A program made the position numbers and the translations under genes. The notes below the pieces were generated by a model. The model was not told the DNA's origin, ran no database searches, and worked only from the letters and a program-made list of their open reading frames with translations. From Leptospira bandrabouensis (GTDB taxonomy: Bacteria; Spirochaetota; Leptospiria; Leptospirales; Leptospiraceae), in contig NZ_RQHT01000014.1 of the NCBI RefSeq assembly GCF_004770905.1, positions 1,560,001-1,624,000 on the forward strand: 64,000 nt of DNA, written 5' to 3'. Numbering within the stretch: the stretch's first letter is position 1; each line of letters begins with the position of its first letter. Positions 42,541-52,909 of the stretch are shown here, one piece after another.

Positions 42541-44244
42541 TTAATCGTTTAGCCAAGCGATTCCTGCGTCTAAACTAGGTACGGATTTTAATTCCACATT
42601 TCCTGTTTTTAAAGTTTGGTCATCAATGGAAATGGCGGCTAATGCCGAGTTCGGTACAACAACTGCCATTTTTCTTAGGCTAGAGTTACTTGCTTTGGGG
42701 AACCAATTGACATTTACCCATTCTTGCGCAGAGCGAGACACAAGGCCCATCCTTCTTGTATCTGCAAGCCACTTACGGATATTGAATTTATGAATTATAT
42801 TCAATGCTTCATTTAAAATTTCGATATATTTATCTTCGCTGAAATTGGGAGTCCAAACTACCTCTAATAAATCTTTTTCTTTGATATAGTAAATGCTCCC
42901 GATTTCGGATCTAAATTGAAGTTTGTGTGTTGTTTCATCTCTATGGGAAATGGAGGACTCATCGGAAACGATATTTGTTTTAAAAAGATCAACCATTGCA
43001 ATTAATTTGTCTGCAGTATTGGCAATGGTAGTGATTTTTTCTGCAAAAAGATCGCTGCTTTCAGAATTACTAAAAGAAGATTGGCTTATGGAAGATACAG
43101 ATACCATTACTTCGTTTGTAGCAGTTTTATGTTCTGTTACCGCATCTTTGATTTCTTCAGATCTTTCTTTTACAAAGACTGCCTCTTTAAGAAGTTTTGT
43201 CTTTAAATCTTTTTGAGTATTCACAGAAGAATATACTTCTGAAATTTTTTCCGATATGGAATCGATGTTTCCTATGATCTCTTGAATTTCCATTGTCGTT
43301 TTTTCAATCCGTTCTCTCCCCAAAGAAACATCGTTTTGATTTTTTTTCATTAACGAATCGATTCCTTTGACGGCACTTGCAGTTCTCTCTGCTAGTTTTG
43401 AAACTTCTTCAGCTACAACTGCAAATCCTCTTCCTGCGTCTCCAGCTCTTGCAGCTTCAATAGACGCATTTAGTGCTAACATATTTACTTGTTCGCTGAT
43501 TTTTGCAATGACATCTACCGTTTTCGAGATTTCAAGTGAACTTTGTGATAAATTATCCATTGCTTCATTCATCGTTCGCAATGTATTTTTACCTGCTTCT
43601 GCCCGTTCAATGATATTTTTGATGGAATCAAGAGTGCCTTCCACATGTTCGCTAGTTCTGTCGATCGCAAGTGAGAGATGGTCTACTTCTGAAGTTAAAT
43701 TATTCATACTTTGCGAGTTAGTTTCTGCAATATTAGAGATTGAAACTGCAACTCCTGAAATTTCTTCTATAGATGCTGATACTTGTTCTGTGGCAGCAGA
43801 TTGTGATTGTAAATTGCTAGAAAAATCAAGAGTCACCAATTTCATTTTTTGTGAATCAGAGGAGAGCATATCTGCAGATGTTTTGATATGTTGAATGAGT
43901 TCTCCTTGTGCTTGTAACATTCTATGAAAACTTATATAAAATTCTGATAGTAAATCGTTTTCTTTGTAAGGAATTCTCACTTGTAAATTGCCTAGTCCCA
44001 CTTCTTTAAAAGCAACTTCTAGTTTAACAAAGATATTGCTAAACCAAGAGCTAATTAAAGATCCAAATATAAAAATCAAAATAAGTAGAATGAAAATTCC
44101 ACTACCGATAGTGATTGTTAAATTATCAGGTAATGCATTCTGTAGTTTTAAAACTAAAATTACACTGAAAAGCAACGCAGAGCCAAAAGCCAAATAGGAA
44201 AGGAAAAAATATAATTTTAGTTTCGAACGCATAAGTTTTCTCAT
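42541..44244 (-). CDS. Methyl-accepting chemotaxis protein fused to a STAS-like domain
   Basis: 567 residues. Two N-terminal transmembrane helices close together (about 11-31, 39-65), a HAMP-like linker ([16 protein letters not shown]), then the signalling domain with [20 protein letters not shown] and [17 protein letters not shown], and a C-terminal alpha/beta domain (about 441-567) with [23 protein letters not shown] and AGIAWLND. The last domain is the same as the stand-alone protein at 21886-22278. It should signal to CheA/CheW; the STAS-like domain may provide cytoplasmic sensing. Confidence 0.93.
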   Translation of the reverse strand: MRKLMRSKLKLYFFLSYLAFGSALLFSVILVLKLQNALPDNLTITIGSGIFILLILIFIFGSLISSWFSNIFVKLEVAFKEVGLGNLQVRIPYKENDLLSEFYISFHRMLQAQGELIQHIKTSADMLSSDSQKMKLVTLDFSSNLQSQSAATEQVSASIEEISGVAVSISNIAETNSQSMNNLTSEVDHLSLAIDRTSEHVEGTLDSIKNIIERAEAGKNTLRTMNEAMDNLSQSSLEISKTVDVIAKISEQVNMLALNASIEAARAGDAGRGFAVVAEEVSKLAERTASAVKGIDSLMKKNQNDVSLGRERIEKTTMEIQEIIGNIDSISEKISEVYSSVNTQKDLKTKLLKEAVFVKERSEEIKDAVTEHKTATNEVMVSVSSISQSSFSNSESSDLFAEKITTIANTADKLIAMVDLFKTNIVSDESSISHRDETTHKLQFRSEIGSIYYIKEKDLLEVVWTPNFSEDKYIEILNEALNIIHKFNIRKWLADTRRMGLVSRSAQEWVNVNWFPKASNSSLRKMAVVVPNSALAAISIDDQTLKTGNVELKSVPSLDAGIAWLND

Positions 44245-44329
44245 TCCAGTTTTTTCATAAACAATGGGGATGCTAGCCTAAAAATGAAGAAGTTGAAATT
44301 TTGGTTTTAATTAGTGACATAATGGAAAG

Positions 44330-45481
44330 CTAATGATTAGGAAATTCCAATTGTGTTTTTACGAATAGTTTTGTATTTAGTCCGTATCTTTTTTCTACAT
44401 CATTCAACGAATGTTCAAATTGATTGAATGCTTTTTTCTTTTCTGGTATTTCTAAGATCGTATGGTTTTTTATATTTTCCTCTTCCTTCACCTCGGATAA
44501 AAATTTGATTCCTGATTTTGTTTGAATAGGATGATTTCCATATCTAATGGTAATTGTTTTCGATTTATAAGTTCGAGAGTAAACATCGGCCACCAACGCT
44601 AAGGAAATTTCGTCAATACCATCATAAATAGGAATCTCTAACGTTTCATAATCCCAAAAGAAAATTAGATTTTTTGTAGCCGTTAGATATTGCCTCCAAT
44701 CAAAATAAAATTCATCACTATTATGTTGAGAATTCCATTCTGTGATACCAAGCATTAGTGCGATTTCATCTGCTTTTTTCCTGCCTCCAAGTGCTTCCAC
44801 TAATGCTAAGGATATGGGGATAGAAGCAGTCACACCTGCAGTGGTAATAATTCTTTGGTCTTGAACGTATCTTTTGTTTTTTATCCAAATTGAATCTGAA
44901 AATGTAGAAGATAATTTTTCTTTGGAATACCAATGTCCTGTTGCATGTTTATTCTTTAATAATCCTGCATAACCTAATGTCCAAACACCGTCGCATACAC
45001 CAACAATAGTGGCTCCTAGTTTATATTGTTTTTGAATCCAATGAATGATATTTCCGTTTTTTGCATTATGTATGGCGGGAACTATAACAATATCGGATCC
45101 CTCCGGATAAAGTATGTCAAAGTCTTCTAGAGATGTGTTGTTTTCCATTGAGAGTGCAGGGAAAAAATCTATTTTCCCTCTTTTATCAGCGATAGCATAT
45201 ACTTCCGCTAGATAGGAACGTTTTAAAATTCCATAAGGAACTATAAAGTCTGTGAGTTCTGTATATTGATTTTCTCCAAGTACAACGATGATTGGTTTCT
45301 TGTGTGTTGGTTTATTTAAATGAACTTTTACTTTATTTTCATTAAGTTTAAGTGAGTCTCCCCATAGGTTTAATGTCAGGAAAGAAAACATTAAAAGGGT
45401 GAATAGTTTTAAAGATATTAAGATAGGTCGTTTTTGATTGAATTTTGGTTTTATTGAGGGATTTTTGTTACTAAGTTTCAT
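44330..45481 (-). CDS. Exported DJ-1/PfpI-family protein
   Basis: 383 residues with an N-terminal hydrophobic helix (about 22-40) acting as a signal or anchor. The core is a DJ-1/PfpI (class I glutamine amidotransferase-like) domain: PIIVVLGENQYTELTDFIVPYG, DIVIVPAIHNA, the nucleophile elbow VGVCDGVWTLGYAGLL with its Cys, and TTAGVTASIPISLALVEALGG. This is like the N-terminal domain of GlxA-type regulators but without a DNA-binding domain. The divergent neighbour encodes a membrane AraC regulator, which may be its functional partner. Confidence 0.85.
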   Translation of the reverse strand: MKLSNKNPSIKPKFNQKRPILISLKLFTLLMFSFLTLNLWGDSLKLNENKVKVHLNKPTHKKPIIVVLGENQYTELTDFIVPYGILKRSYLAEVYAIADKRGKIDFFPALSMENNTSLEDFDILYPEGSDIVIVPAIHNAKNGNIIHWIQKQYKLGATIVGVCDGVWTLGYAGLLKNKHATGHWYSKEKLSSTFSDSIWIKNKRYVQDQRIITTAGVTASIPISLALVEALGGRKKADEIALMLGITEWNSQHNSDEFYFDWRQYLTATKNLIFFWDYETLEIPIYDGIDEISLALVADVYSRTYKSKTITIRYGNHPIQTKSGIKFLSEVKEEENIKNHTILEIPEKKKAFNQFEHSLNDVEKRYGLNTKLFVKTQLEFPNH

Positions 45482-45599
45482 ACAGGAATTATTTCATTTT
45501 TATTAGAAACTGTCGTCCGTGCGTATACGGATGGAATACAAAGTTTTAGTTTTTATATAAAAAAATAGACAACGTACTTTTTCTTTTCTTAATTGTTTT

Positions 45600-46739
45600 A
45601 TGAATTTGATTCCTTTGGCAGGAGCATTGGTTGCGTTTCTTTTGGCTGTTTCCCATTGGATCGAAACGATGCAACGCCGAAACAATGGAAAACCATTTAC
45701 AGTTTTCCCTACTTTAATTTCTCAAAAACAAAGCACTGGCGTAGTAACTTTTGTTTATCACTACGCAGCAACTTTTTTATTCCTTACTTTAGGAATATTA
45801 CAAATTCATATCTATGCAGAATTATCTGGAGAGATAAAGTTATATCGATATTTTTTTGGGATTCATATCCCCTGTTTACTTTTGATTGGTCCTTTGGTTT
45901 ATATTTACTTTGAAGAAATGAGTGGAGGTGATTTTTATAAAGTTAGTCCATCCCATTTTTTGCCAAGTATAGTAAGTTTGTTCATCGTTTATTTAATTCG
46001 TTCTGACGATTTTCAGTTATTTCCAACAGGTTTGTTTACCCAAAACAAAAATTATAACTTTGAATATTTGATCCATTTTTTGCTTGGTTTTGCAGTTCTA
46101 TCTATTTTGGGTTATATGGTTTCTATTTTTACGCGAGTGTTTCGATGGAAATTTAGCTCTAAAGAAAAGTTAGAAACTTCTTTTTTCCCTTTGATTTGTC
46201 TTTTGGTTTATTCGTTGTTTGTTGTTATTTCTTTTGTAATTTCCCAGCTATTTTTTATGCAAATTTTTGTTTTAGCCTGCTTCGAATTAACATCTCTTTT
46301 GATTATAATTTTATTGTTTAGAATGAATCATAAAGAAATCGTTCCTAATTTTAAATCAGAAGTTCGAATCGCTCGTTATCAAGAAAGTAGATTGAGGGGA
46401 TTAGATATAGGCCAAACTTTGCAGAGATTAGATGATATAATGAATTTAGAACAGCTCTATTTGAATGAAAATCTAAGTTTACCGATTTTAGCAAAACGAT
46501 TGGATTTACATACGCACCAACTTTCGGAGATATTAAATGTTCATTTGAATTCTACTTTTCGTAATTATGTAAATCATTTTCGATTGCAGGAAGCCGCAAG
46601 GCTTCTTTTGGAAAAACCTGACATGACTATCATAAGTGTCATTTATGCTTCTGGATTTAATTCTAAATCTTCGTTTCACAAACTTTTTTTAGATCGTTTT
46701 GGTCAATCACCTCAAAATTATCGATCGTTGAAAAAGTAA
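45600..46739 (+). CDS. Membrane-anchored AraC-family transcriptional regulator
   Basis: 379 residues. The N-terminal half has about seven transmembrane helices (roughly 1-240); the C-terminal about 100 residues form an AraC helix-turn-helix pair: LSLPILAKRLDLHTHQLSEIL, then FRLQEAARLLLEKPDMTIISVIYASGFNSKSSFHKLF and FGQSPQNYR. Such proteins sense a signal in or across the membrane and control genes nearby. The exported DJ-1/PfpI gene is divergent, with a shared 118-bp intergenic region that is the likely target. Confidence 0.92.
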   Translation: MNLIPLAGALVAFLLAVSHWIETMQRRNNGKPFTVFPTLISQKQSTGVVTFVYHYAATFLFLTLGILQIHIYAELSGEIKLYRYFFGIHIPCLLLIGPLVYIYFEEMSGGDFYKVSPSHFLPSIVSLFIVYLIRSDDFQLFPTGLFTQNKNYNFEYLIHFLLGFAVLSILGYMVSIFTRVFRWKFSSKEKLETSFFPLICLLVYSLFVVISFVISQLFFMQIFVLACFELTSLLIIILLFRMNHKEIVPNFKSEVRIARYQESRLRGLDIGQTLQRLDDIMNLEQLYLNENLSLPILAKRLDLHTHQLSEILNVHLNSTFRNYVNHFRLQEAARLLLEKPDMTIISVIYASGFNSKSSFHKLFLDRFGQSPQNYRSLKK

Positions 46740-46741
46740 AA

Positions 46742-47917
46742 TTACTTACGTTTGCTTTTCTTTTTGGCTTTTACCGTGACTTTTCGCTTTGGTAGATTCT
46801 CTTTTAATACCGCTGCAAAATATTCTCCAATCACTTTGTCAGACCATGAATTCGCTTTTAATCCTTCGAAGTAAGCAATATGACTTCCTCGTTTGGTATG
46901 AACATGAATTGTGTTGGGAAGTGTTTCTAACCAATGCAGGTTCTCCAATACATTTTGATTCACACAAATTGGATCATCTGCTGAATTCAAAACAAGAAGA
47001 GGGGTTCTTATTTTATTTGCAACTAACACGGGATTGGAATGGTAATAATAGTTTTCTTTATCTTTGTATCCAGAAATTGTATGTAGTTTATCTTGAAATT
47101 CTCCGATGGTTTTGATTTTTAAAAGTTCCTCTATACCGCTTAATGTAGATAAACTTTCATAGTGATTTTTTAAAAAATAATTAATCATTCTTTGCCCCAT
47201 AATTTTACTATATACTGGGTGAACACGATGAAACGCTTTTTCAATATCATAAGCAGGTGAAACAGCTACCGCAGCGGCAAATTTGCTTTGTACTCCTGCC
47301 TCACCTAAGTATCTCGCAAGTAGTCCTGATCCTGCGGAAATACCCACTCCAAACATTTTTCTCTTAGGAAATCTTTTTTGAATATAGGTCAATTGTTCCT
47401 TTAGGTCGGAGGTGGAACCCATTGTATTTATTTTTGGTTTGGTGAGTGGAAGATTTCCATGTCCTCTGCGAATACATACAACAACAATCCAACCATATCG
47501 TTCTCTTAAATATTTAACAGTTGATTTAACATCCTGTTCGTCACCGCTGATTGTATGAAATACTACAATAATTGGTAAATCACTGTTAGTTGCAAGGTCC
47601 TTTGTTCCTGACCATGCAAGTCCCGTAATTCCAGCATCTTTCATTTTTAATTGTTCAAATTGATCATAATGATATGGTTTTGTTCTATATTCGCGTAACA
47701 TTAGCAGAAATAACATCAGATGTTGGTTGAAACACCAAAATGTTGGATAATACTTTTTGGTCAGAACTGGCGATCTTTCAATCACACGTAGTAAAAAATC
47801 GGATTCACTAAACCTAAGAACTGGGGTTTCAACAACTTCCTTAAAGTAATAAAATAGAAAACTAAAAGTTAGGATGGTAAAAATTGTAAACAACGGGTGA
47901 TTGGCGATAATTTCCAT
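46742..47917 (-). CDS. YheT-like alpha/beta hydrolase
   Basis: 391 residues with an N-terminal hydrophobic anchor (about 10-26). Hydrolase features are VVFHTISGDEQDVKS, CIRRGHGNLPLTKPKI, MGSTSDLKEQLTYIQKR, the nucleophile elbow GVGISAGSGLLARYLGE (Ser within GISAG), LNSADDPICV with the acid Asp, and SHIAYFEG with the catalytic His. This is the YheT/ABHD1-3 group. The tail is rich in lysine. The gene lies nine bases downstream of the GH2 gene, and its 3' end is convergent with, and almost touches, the AraC gene. Confidence 0.88.
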   Translation of the reverse strand: MEIIANHPLFTIFTILTFSFLFYYFKEVVETPVLRFSESDFLLRVIERSPVLTKKYYPTFWCFNQHLMLFLLMLREYRTKPYHYDQFEQLKMKDAGITGLAWSGTKDLATNSDLPIIVVFHTISGDEQDVKSTVKYLRERYGWIVVVCIRRGHGNLPLTKPKINTMGSTSDLKEQLTYIQKRFPKRKMFGVGISAGSGLLARYLGEAGVQSKFAAAVAVSPAYDIEKAFHRVHPVYSKIMGQRMINYFLKNHYESLSTLSGIEELLKIKTIGEFQDKLHTISGYKDKENYYYHSNPVLVANKIRTPLLVLNSADDPICVNQNVLENLHWLETLPNTIHVHTKRGSHIAYFEGLKANSWSDKVIGEYFAAVLKENLPKRKVTVKAKKKSKRK

Positions 47918-47926
47918 TATTCTCTC

Positions 47927-49618
47927 TTATTGATAAACGAGTTTAGAATTCAGTTCGCGCAAAAATTCGATATCAAACTTTACCACTTTGCGGTCATACG
48001 TGACAAGGCCATTGATTTCTTCTTCCACGTCGCTCACTTGTGTATAAATGGATGCACTTAATCCTTTTTCAATAAGAGGAATTAGTTCTGTTTCGAAAAG
48101 TTTTCGGTATTCAGTTTCTAAACTTTTTTTGTCGGGAAGGATTTTATAGCCAAAAAGTTTTTTATCATCGAAGACGTGACCTTCTGTTTTTAGTGAGTAA
48201 CCACCAAACTCAGATAGTACGATAACTCGGCTTTCGTTTTTGGGAACTTTTAGCTTTTGGTAGTAAAGGTGTAAGCTTTTCAGATCACTACTATTTGGCC
48301 CTTGGTCATACCACCCACTGACACTATCGATGGTTCTAGTATTGTCTAGTTTTCTTAACTTCTCAGTTAGTTGGACGCTGTCGAATTGTCCCCAACCTTC
48401 ATTAAATAAAACCCAAACAGATAAGCTGACAGTATTTTTTAATAAATTAACGGTTTTGTCCATTTCCGAAATAAATTCGTTTCGACCAACTTCATCCGTT
48501 CTATTTAAAAATTTATACTTAGTGTCCTTTGTTTTCCAACCAATAAAAGGTAAATAAGCAACCTTCCATGTTTCATAGGCACCACCTCCACAGACAAAAT
48601 CTTGCCATACCAACATTCCGAGTCTGTCACAATGGTAATACCAACGTAATGGTTCTATTTTAATATGTTTACGTAACATATTAAAACCCATATCTTTCAT
48701 CAGTTTGATTTCTTTTTCCATTGATTCGTCGTTTGGTGGAGTGAGTAGTCCTTCTGACCAGTAACCTTGGTCGAGTAAGCCATTATGGAAATATGGTTTG
48801 TTGTTTAAGAATAACCTTTTAAATTTCCCATCGAATCCTATGGAGAATTTTCGCATTCCAAAATAAGATTTTATTGTATCACCAGGCGTTTTGATCAGTA
48901 AACCGTAGAGTTTTGGATGATCCGGTGACCAAAGTTCCATATTTGGTATATGGATATTCGCATTTTTTTCGGAAGATTCTGCAATTACGGTTTTACCATC
49001 TAATACTTGTATGGTGATTTTGGGGCTTTCTGTAGTTACTAATATTTCCACAGAATTTGAGTCTATGTTTGGCGTTATTTTTATATCTTTTATGTAATCA
49101 TTGGAAACACTTTCCATCCATACGGTTTGCCAGATGCCCGATTGTGGGGTGTACCAAATCCCACCTCGTTTTAATTTTTGTTTTCCTCTCGATTGCGTTC
49201 CTGTATCAGTGGGGTCTGTCACCGTAAGTTTAATTTCGTTTTTCCCAATTTTTATGTATTGGGAAATATCAAAAGAGAAAGGTAAAAAACCACCTTTGTG
49301 CGAACCTACTTCTTTGCCGTTAATGGAACAGATACAAGAATAATCGACAGCACCAAAATGGAGTAAGGTGATGTCTTTAATAAAATCAGTAGTGAGGTCA
49401 AACTCGCGTTCGTAAACTAATTGTTCATTTGGCTGAAGAATAAAATGCCCAAGACCACTTGCTTTAGTTTCCGGTGAGAATGGGACATTAATTTTATATT
49501 GGCCTTTTGGTTCATTACTTCGTGTGAAGTGAGTTAAATTCCATTCTCCGTTTAAGTTGATATAACTATCACGTTCTAGTTGCGGTCGTGGGTATTCTGT
49601 ATGGGAAATAGTTTTCAT
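47927..49618 (-). CDS. Glycoside hydrolase family 2 protein (beta-galactosidase/glucuronidase type)
   Basis: 563 residues. Sugar-binding domain at the N-terminus (YPRPQLERDSYINLNGEWNL, HFGAVDYSCICSINGKEVGSHKGG), an immunoglobulin-like middle and a TIM barrel. The catalytic acid/base Glu is in VLFNEGWGQFD and the nucleophile Glu in VLSEFGGYS; LRKHIKIEPLRWYYHCDRLGMLVWQDF is typical. No signal peptide, so the enzyme works on imported sugars. Its start codon overlaps the stop of the MFS gene by one base (the stop/start share position 49618), so the two are translationally coupled. Confidence 0.9.
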   Translation of the reverse strand: MKTISHTEYPRPQLERDSYINLNGEWNLTHFTRSNEPKGQYKINVPFSPETKASGLGHFILQPNEQLVYEREFDLTTDFIKDITLLHFGAVDYSCICSINGKEVGSHKGGFLPFSFDISQYIKIGKNEIKLTVTDPTDTGTQSRGKQKLKRGGIWYTPQSGIWQTVWMESVSNDYIKDIKITPNIDSNSVEILVTTESPKITIQVLDGKTVIAESSEKNANIHIPNMELWSPDHPKLYGLLIKTPGDTIKSYFGMRKFSIGFDGKFKRLFLNNKPYFHNGLLDQGYWSEGLLTPPNDESMEKEIKLMKDMGFNMLRKHIKIEPLRWYYHCDRLGMLVWQDFVCGGGAYETWKVAYLPFIGWKTKDTKYKFLNRTDEVGRNEFISEMDKTVNLLKNTVSLSVWVLFNEGWGQFDSVQLTEKLRKLDNTRTIDSVSGWYDQGPNSSDLKSLHLYYQKLKVPKNESRVIVLSEFGGYSLKTEGHVFDDKKLFGYKILPDKKSLETEYRKLFETELIPLIEKGLSASIYTQVSDVEEEINGLVTYDRKVVKFDIEFLRELNSKLVYQ

Positions 49619-50946
49619 TAAGATTGTTTACCTCGGAATAAAAACGAAAGAGGGAAAAATATAAGTAAACAAAAGAGAGTTCCCGCTAAAAATATTTCCG
49701 GCGCCGGTACATGTGCAGTGGCTCCATTGACGGGATCAATGTAAGTAAGGTTTGTTCTTTCGTTGATGGTTTCACCGATCATAGGACCAATATACATAGG
49801 AATCAATACGAAAAAGATCATACGAATTCCCTGGAGTTTCCCTGTATTTTCTGTGGGGGTGTTGTCACGAATTTGTGCACCAAGTAAGGCTAAAACTTGT
49901 ACAAATCCAGTTATTAAAATTAAACTTGTGATTCCTGTTGTCCACATAACTTGCGTTTTTAAATTTAAGTCGATAGTTTTGGACATTATATAAAGAGATA
50001 ACATTCCAAGTATATAAAGTAGGGAAAAATAGATTAATAACTTGTCTTTGTTTTTCCCATCAAATTGTTTTCCAAGAAGAATGGTGATGATACTTGCTCC
50101 TAGGATAACCCCAGCCAGTACTATTGAATATTGAATGGCATCAAATTTTAAGTACTCCTGCATATAGATAATGAGATATGGCATATAAACCTGACTAGCA
50201 ATTCCATAAATCCCCATGGCAACAAAATACAAATATAGTCTTTTGTTTTGTTCCATTACACTAAATTTGAAACCGTAACTTATGTCAGAGAAAAAGTTTG
50301 TGTTTTGTTTTTTTAGGTTTGGATTGTCTTTAATAAGCCAAATGCCAATGATTCCAGAAACAGACATCATGGTTCCAACAGCGACAAATAGTCCAGGATA
50401 TCCAAGAGCATTCACAATCATTCCAAATCCACCAGCCACTATTAACATTGCAACAAGAGGCATTGCTGACAAAACTCCTTCTGCAAGGCTTCTCGCATTT
50501 TCTGTGTTATCTGTTACAAATGCATTAAAGGCGGCGTCATTTGCAGTGGATCCAAAGGCTGTCATAATACAATCAAGTGTGATGACTATTGCAATTGTTA
50601 GGTTAATAATTTGGGAATCCTCGGATAACCCAAACCAAATGGAAGTATTTTCTTTAGAGATAAATGCAAAAGACAAGGTAAGTAATCCCCAAAGTAAGTA
50701 ACCTATGGAAATGAAATACCGTCGATTCCCTGCTTTGTCGGTTAAAATTCCAGCGATGAGAGTCGTAAAGGTGGCAACGATCCCACTCAGTTGGACCATC
50801 AGAGTTACCGAAGACGTGTTCTTTGCGATGGTATTGTAAATGAATAAGTTAAAATACATATTCTCTACAGACCAAGCAATTTGCCCGACAAGTCCAAAAA
50901 GAATCAATACAGACCAAAGGCGGCCGCTTAAATTATGAGTGTTCAT
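49618..50946 (-). CDS. MFS transporter, probable glycoside importer
   Basis: About 442 residues with 12 predicted transmembrane helices. I start it at ATG 50946 (MNTHNLSGRLWS) because this begins the first helix; a longer frame to 51072 would overlap the upstream LpxR-like gene and has no good ribosome binding site. Motif-like turns: LTDKAGNRRYF in the 2-3 loop and GKQFDGKNKDK in the 8-9 loop. Coupling to the GH2 gene suggests uptake of a disaccharide or glucuronide. Confidence 0.87.
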   Translation of the reverse strand: MNTHNLSGRLWSVLILFGLVGQIAWSVENMYFNLFIYNTIAKNTSSVTLMVQLSGIVATFTTLIAGILTDKAGNRRYFISIGYLLWGLLTLSFAFISKENTSIWFGLSEDSQIINLTIAIVITLDCIMTAFGSTANDAAFNAFVTDNTENARSLAEGVLSAMPLVAMLIVAGGFGMIVNALGYPGLFVAVGTMMSVSGIIGIWLIKDNPNLKKQNTNFFSDISYGFKFSVMEQNKRLYLYFVAMGIYGIASQVYMPYLIIYMQEYLKFDAIQYSIVLAGVILGASIITILLGKQFDGKNKDKLLIYFSLLYILGMLSLYIMSKTIDLNLKTQVMWTTGITSLILITGFVQVLALLGAQIRDNTPTENTGKLQGIRMIFFVLIPMYIGPMIGETINERTNLTYIDPVNGATAHVPAPEIFLAGTLFCLLIFFPLSFLFRGKQS

Positions 50947-51038
50947 CACCGCATAGTGTCGGAGAAGGATGGTATGGTTGGCGACAAAAATTTTGACATT
51001 CGTTCCATTTTCTTTGATAGCGGATCCAATTACATTTT

Positions 51039-52571
51039 TTAAAAGACCTTCCCGAATTGGAAACCTAACCATTGGTGTTGTTGTGGAAGTCCTTTTCCCG
51101 ACTGAAAGTCGATTGTTTGAAAGTTATAATGAACTCCTGCTAAAAAGCCTGCATTGGATACGGAAACAAATCCAACTTTGATAAACCCCACAGCACGTTT
51201 TAAATCAGCAACATAGGTTTTTTCGTCTCTAAATTCAATTTCATCACGTAATAGCTGTAACAAAATTTCTCTTTGTTTGGGATCCAAGATAAATTGAGAT
51301 AACACTTCGTAAGAATAAAGTCTTATTTGTGGCGGCAACTTCCCACCTTCTGGGCGAAAGATCGAATAGATAGCCAACGCACGAGCGTTATCTGGTATTT
51401 GGTCCCATTGTTCAGCTAATTTATTTAAAAGGAATAAACGAGTTGATTTCTCAATATCCTCGGCACCGTTAAAAATATTGTTAAATAAAAGATAGTTAAT
51501 CCCAATATTGTATGGGTTATTAGTTCCTTTTACTAAAAATTCATTAAACAAAATATACCTTTGTAGAGAATTTTTTCCATTATCTTCTGCTAAAGTTTTA
51601 TATTGAATCTCTCTTTCACCTGCTTCTGGAGTTGGATTATTTAAGTAATTATCCCAATTGCTAAAGGCAGTGTTTCTATTTTGGGTTTTATAAGATTTGT
51701 CTGATCCCATCAACCCTTGGATGGTCGCATTATAAAATTGAAATGTTCCTCCTGGATTCACATAAAAATACCAATAACCTTTGCCATCTTCATGAAGGAT
51801 CGGAGGACCTGGTTGTAATGCAGAACTTCCGGGGCCTGGCGTTTTGTCTACATTTCCAAATCGAAAGATAAGACCAAATGAAGCATCAGCTTGAATATTT
51901 CCTAAGTTTAAATTATATTGGGTCCCAAAAAATCGATGATGGAACTTTCTTACTTCTGTACGAAGTGCACCAGAATAAGAATTAGGAATTTGTGTATCCC
52001 AACCTTGAGGAGTAGGGGAACCAATGAAATTATGGAAATTCATTTGCGCTGATTTGCCACCAACGGATGGGCCTATCATTCCAAGTTCCAATTCTGTAAT
52101 GATACTTGTATCCTCAGTTGCCGTTGTTAATGAGTTACTAAAATATGCTCGACTCGCATATGGCCTGTCACCATAGGAAACATCCGCCTTTTGTATGTTT
52201 GTTGGTGTGTAGAATTCTTGTCCAAGTGCAAATCCTTGAAGATACTTGGTGGTTTTTGATGGAGTAATAAATAAATCATTCCAATAACCAAGTATCCTTC
52301 GTGTTGGATTCGTTTCTCCCGCAGTCATATTAAATTCCAAACGAGATCCGTTTGTATAATATTGATCTGAAAAACCGCCAAAAGCATCGTTTTCCATAAT
52401 CAAACGGAATTGGTATTGGTCCTTTGCTTTAGCAAGAGTATTCTCAATACTAGATTGAGAATACTCTGTGGATTTCACCAAATTTGGTTTTTGATTTTCC
52501 TTCTTTGGTGCTGCATCCAGATTCAAGCTCGCAATCAAACCAATAAAACAAAGAAAATGAAAAACCTTTAT
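51039..52571 (-). CDS. LpxR-family lipid A deacylase-like outer membrane protein
   Basis: The product carries the LpxR signature FRLIMENDAFGGFSDQYYTNGSRLEF and ends in a short aromatic strand (LPQQHQWLGFQFGKVF). LpxR removes the 3'-acyloxyacyl chain of lipid A in the outer membrane. A signal peptide (KVFHFLCFIGLIASLNLDAA) exists, but no ATG/GTG/TTG precedes it closely: the best position is ATA at 52571, 12 bases after the DUF3817 stop; the nearest canonical start is ATG 52703, inside that gene. The coordinate given is therefore tentative. Next downstream is the MFS gene. Confidence 0.8.
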   Translation of the reverse strand: MKVFHFLCFIGLIASLNLDAAPKKENQKPNLVKSTEYSQSSIENTLAKAKDQYQFRLIMENDAFGGFSDQYYTNGSRLEFNMTAGETNPTRRILGYWNDLFITPSKTTKYLQGFALGQEFYTPTNIQKADVSYGDRPYASRAYFSNSLTTATEDTSIITELELGMIGPSVGGKSAQMNFHNFIGSPTPQGWDTQIPNSYSGALRTEVRKFHHRFFGTQYNLNLGNIQADASFGLIFRFGNVDKTPGPGSSALQPGPPILHEDGKGYWYFYVNPGGTFQFYNATIQGLMGSDKSYKTQNRNTAFSNWDNYLNNPTPEAGEREIQYKTLAEDNGKNSLQRYILFNEFLVKGTNNPYNIGINYLLFNNIFNGAEDIEKSTRLFLLNKLAEQWDQIPDNARALAIYSIFRPEGGKLPPQIRLYSYEVLSQFILDPKQREILLQLLRDEIEFRDEKTYVADLKRAVGFIKVGFVSVSNAGFLAGVHYNFQTIDFQSGKGLPQQHQWLGFQFGKVF

Positions 52572-52585
52572 GTTATGAAAAAAGT

Positions 52586-52909
52586 TTAGGATTCTTTGGG
52601 ACCTTCTGAATCTGATTTCAAATAAAGATATTTTTCTGCTATAAAAGTCCCGAAGGGAACAACAGATGCAAGTGCCGCTAACAATGTTTTTTTCATTTTC
52701 CATTCTAACTCTACTTTGACTTGAAACAGTTCTACCAAATATAAAAGGAACAATAAACCATGAATGAGTCCAACTATCTTGTTTGGTTCTGGGTTTTTGT
52801 ATATGTATTTGAGAGGCATGGTTACAAAAAGAATCGTGAGAAAAGAAAGACCTTCTAAAAAAGCTAAAATACGAAATCGTCCTAGTTTGGTTTGGAGTAA
52901 AGAAAACAC
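52586..52909 (-). CDS. DUF3817 family membrane protein
   Basis: About 107 residues with three transmembrane helices. Family features: GRFRILAFLEGLSFLTILFV, MPLKYIYKNPEPNKIVGLIHGLLFLLYLVE and the final AEKYLYLKSD. I prefer GTG 52909, which has AAGGAAG upstream and gives the usual family length; the frame is open to TTG 52990. Function is unknown. Its 3' end lies close to or overlaps the start region of the LpxR-like gene. Confidence 0.8.
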   Translation of the reverse strand: MFSLLQTKLGRFRILAFLEGLSFLTILFVTMPLKYIYKNPEPNKIVGLIHGLLFLLYLVELFQVKVELEWKMKKTLLAALASVVPFGTFIAEKYLYLKSDSEGPKES

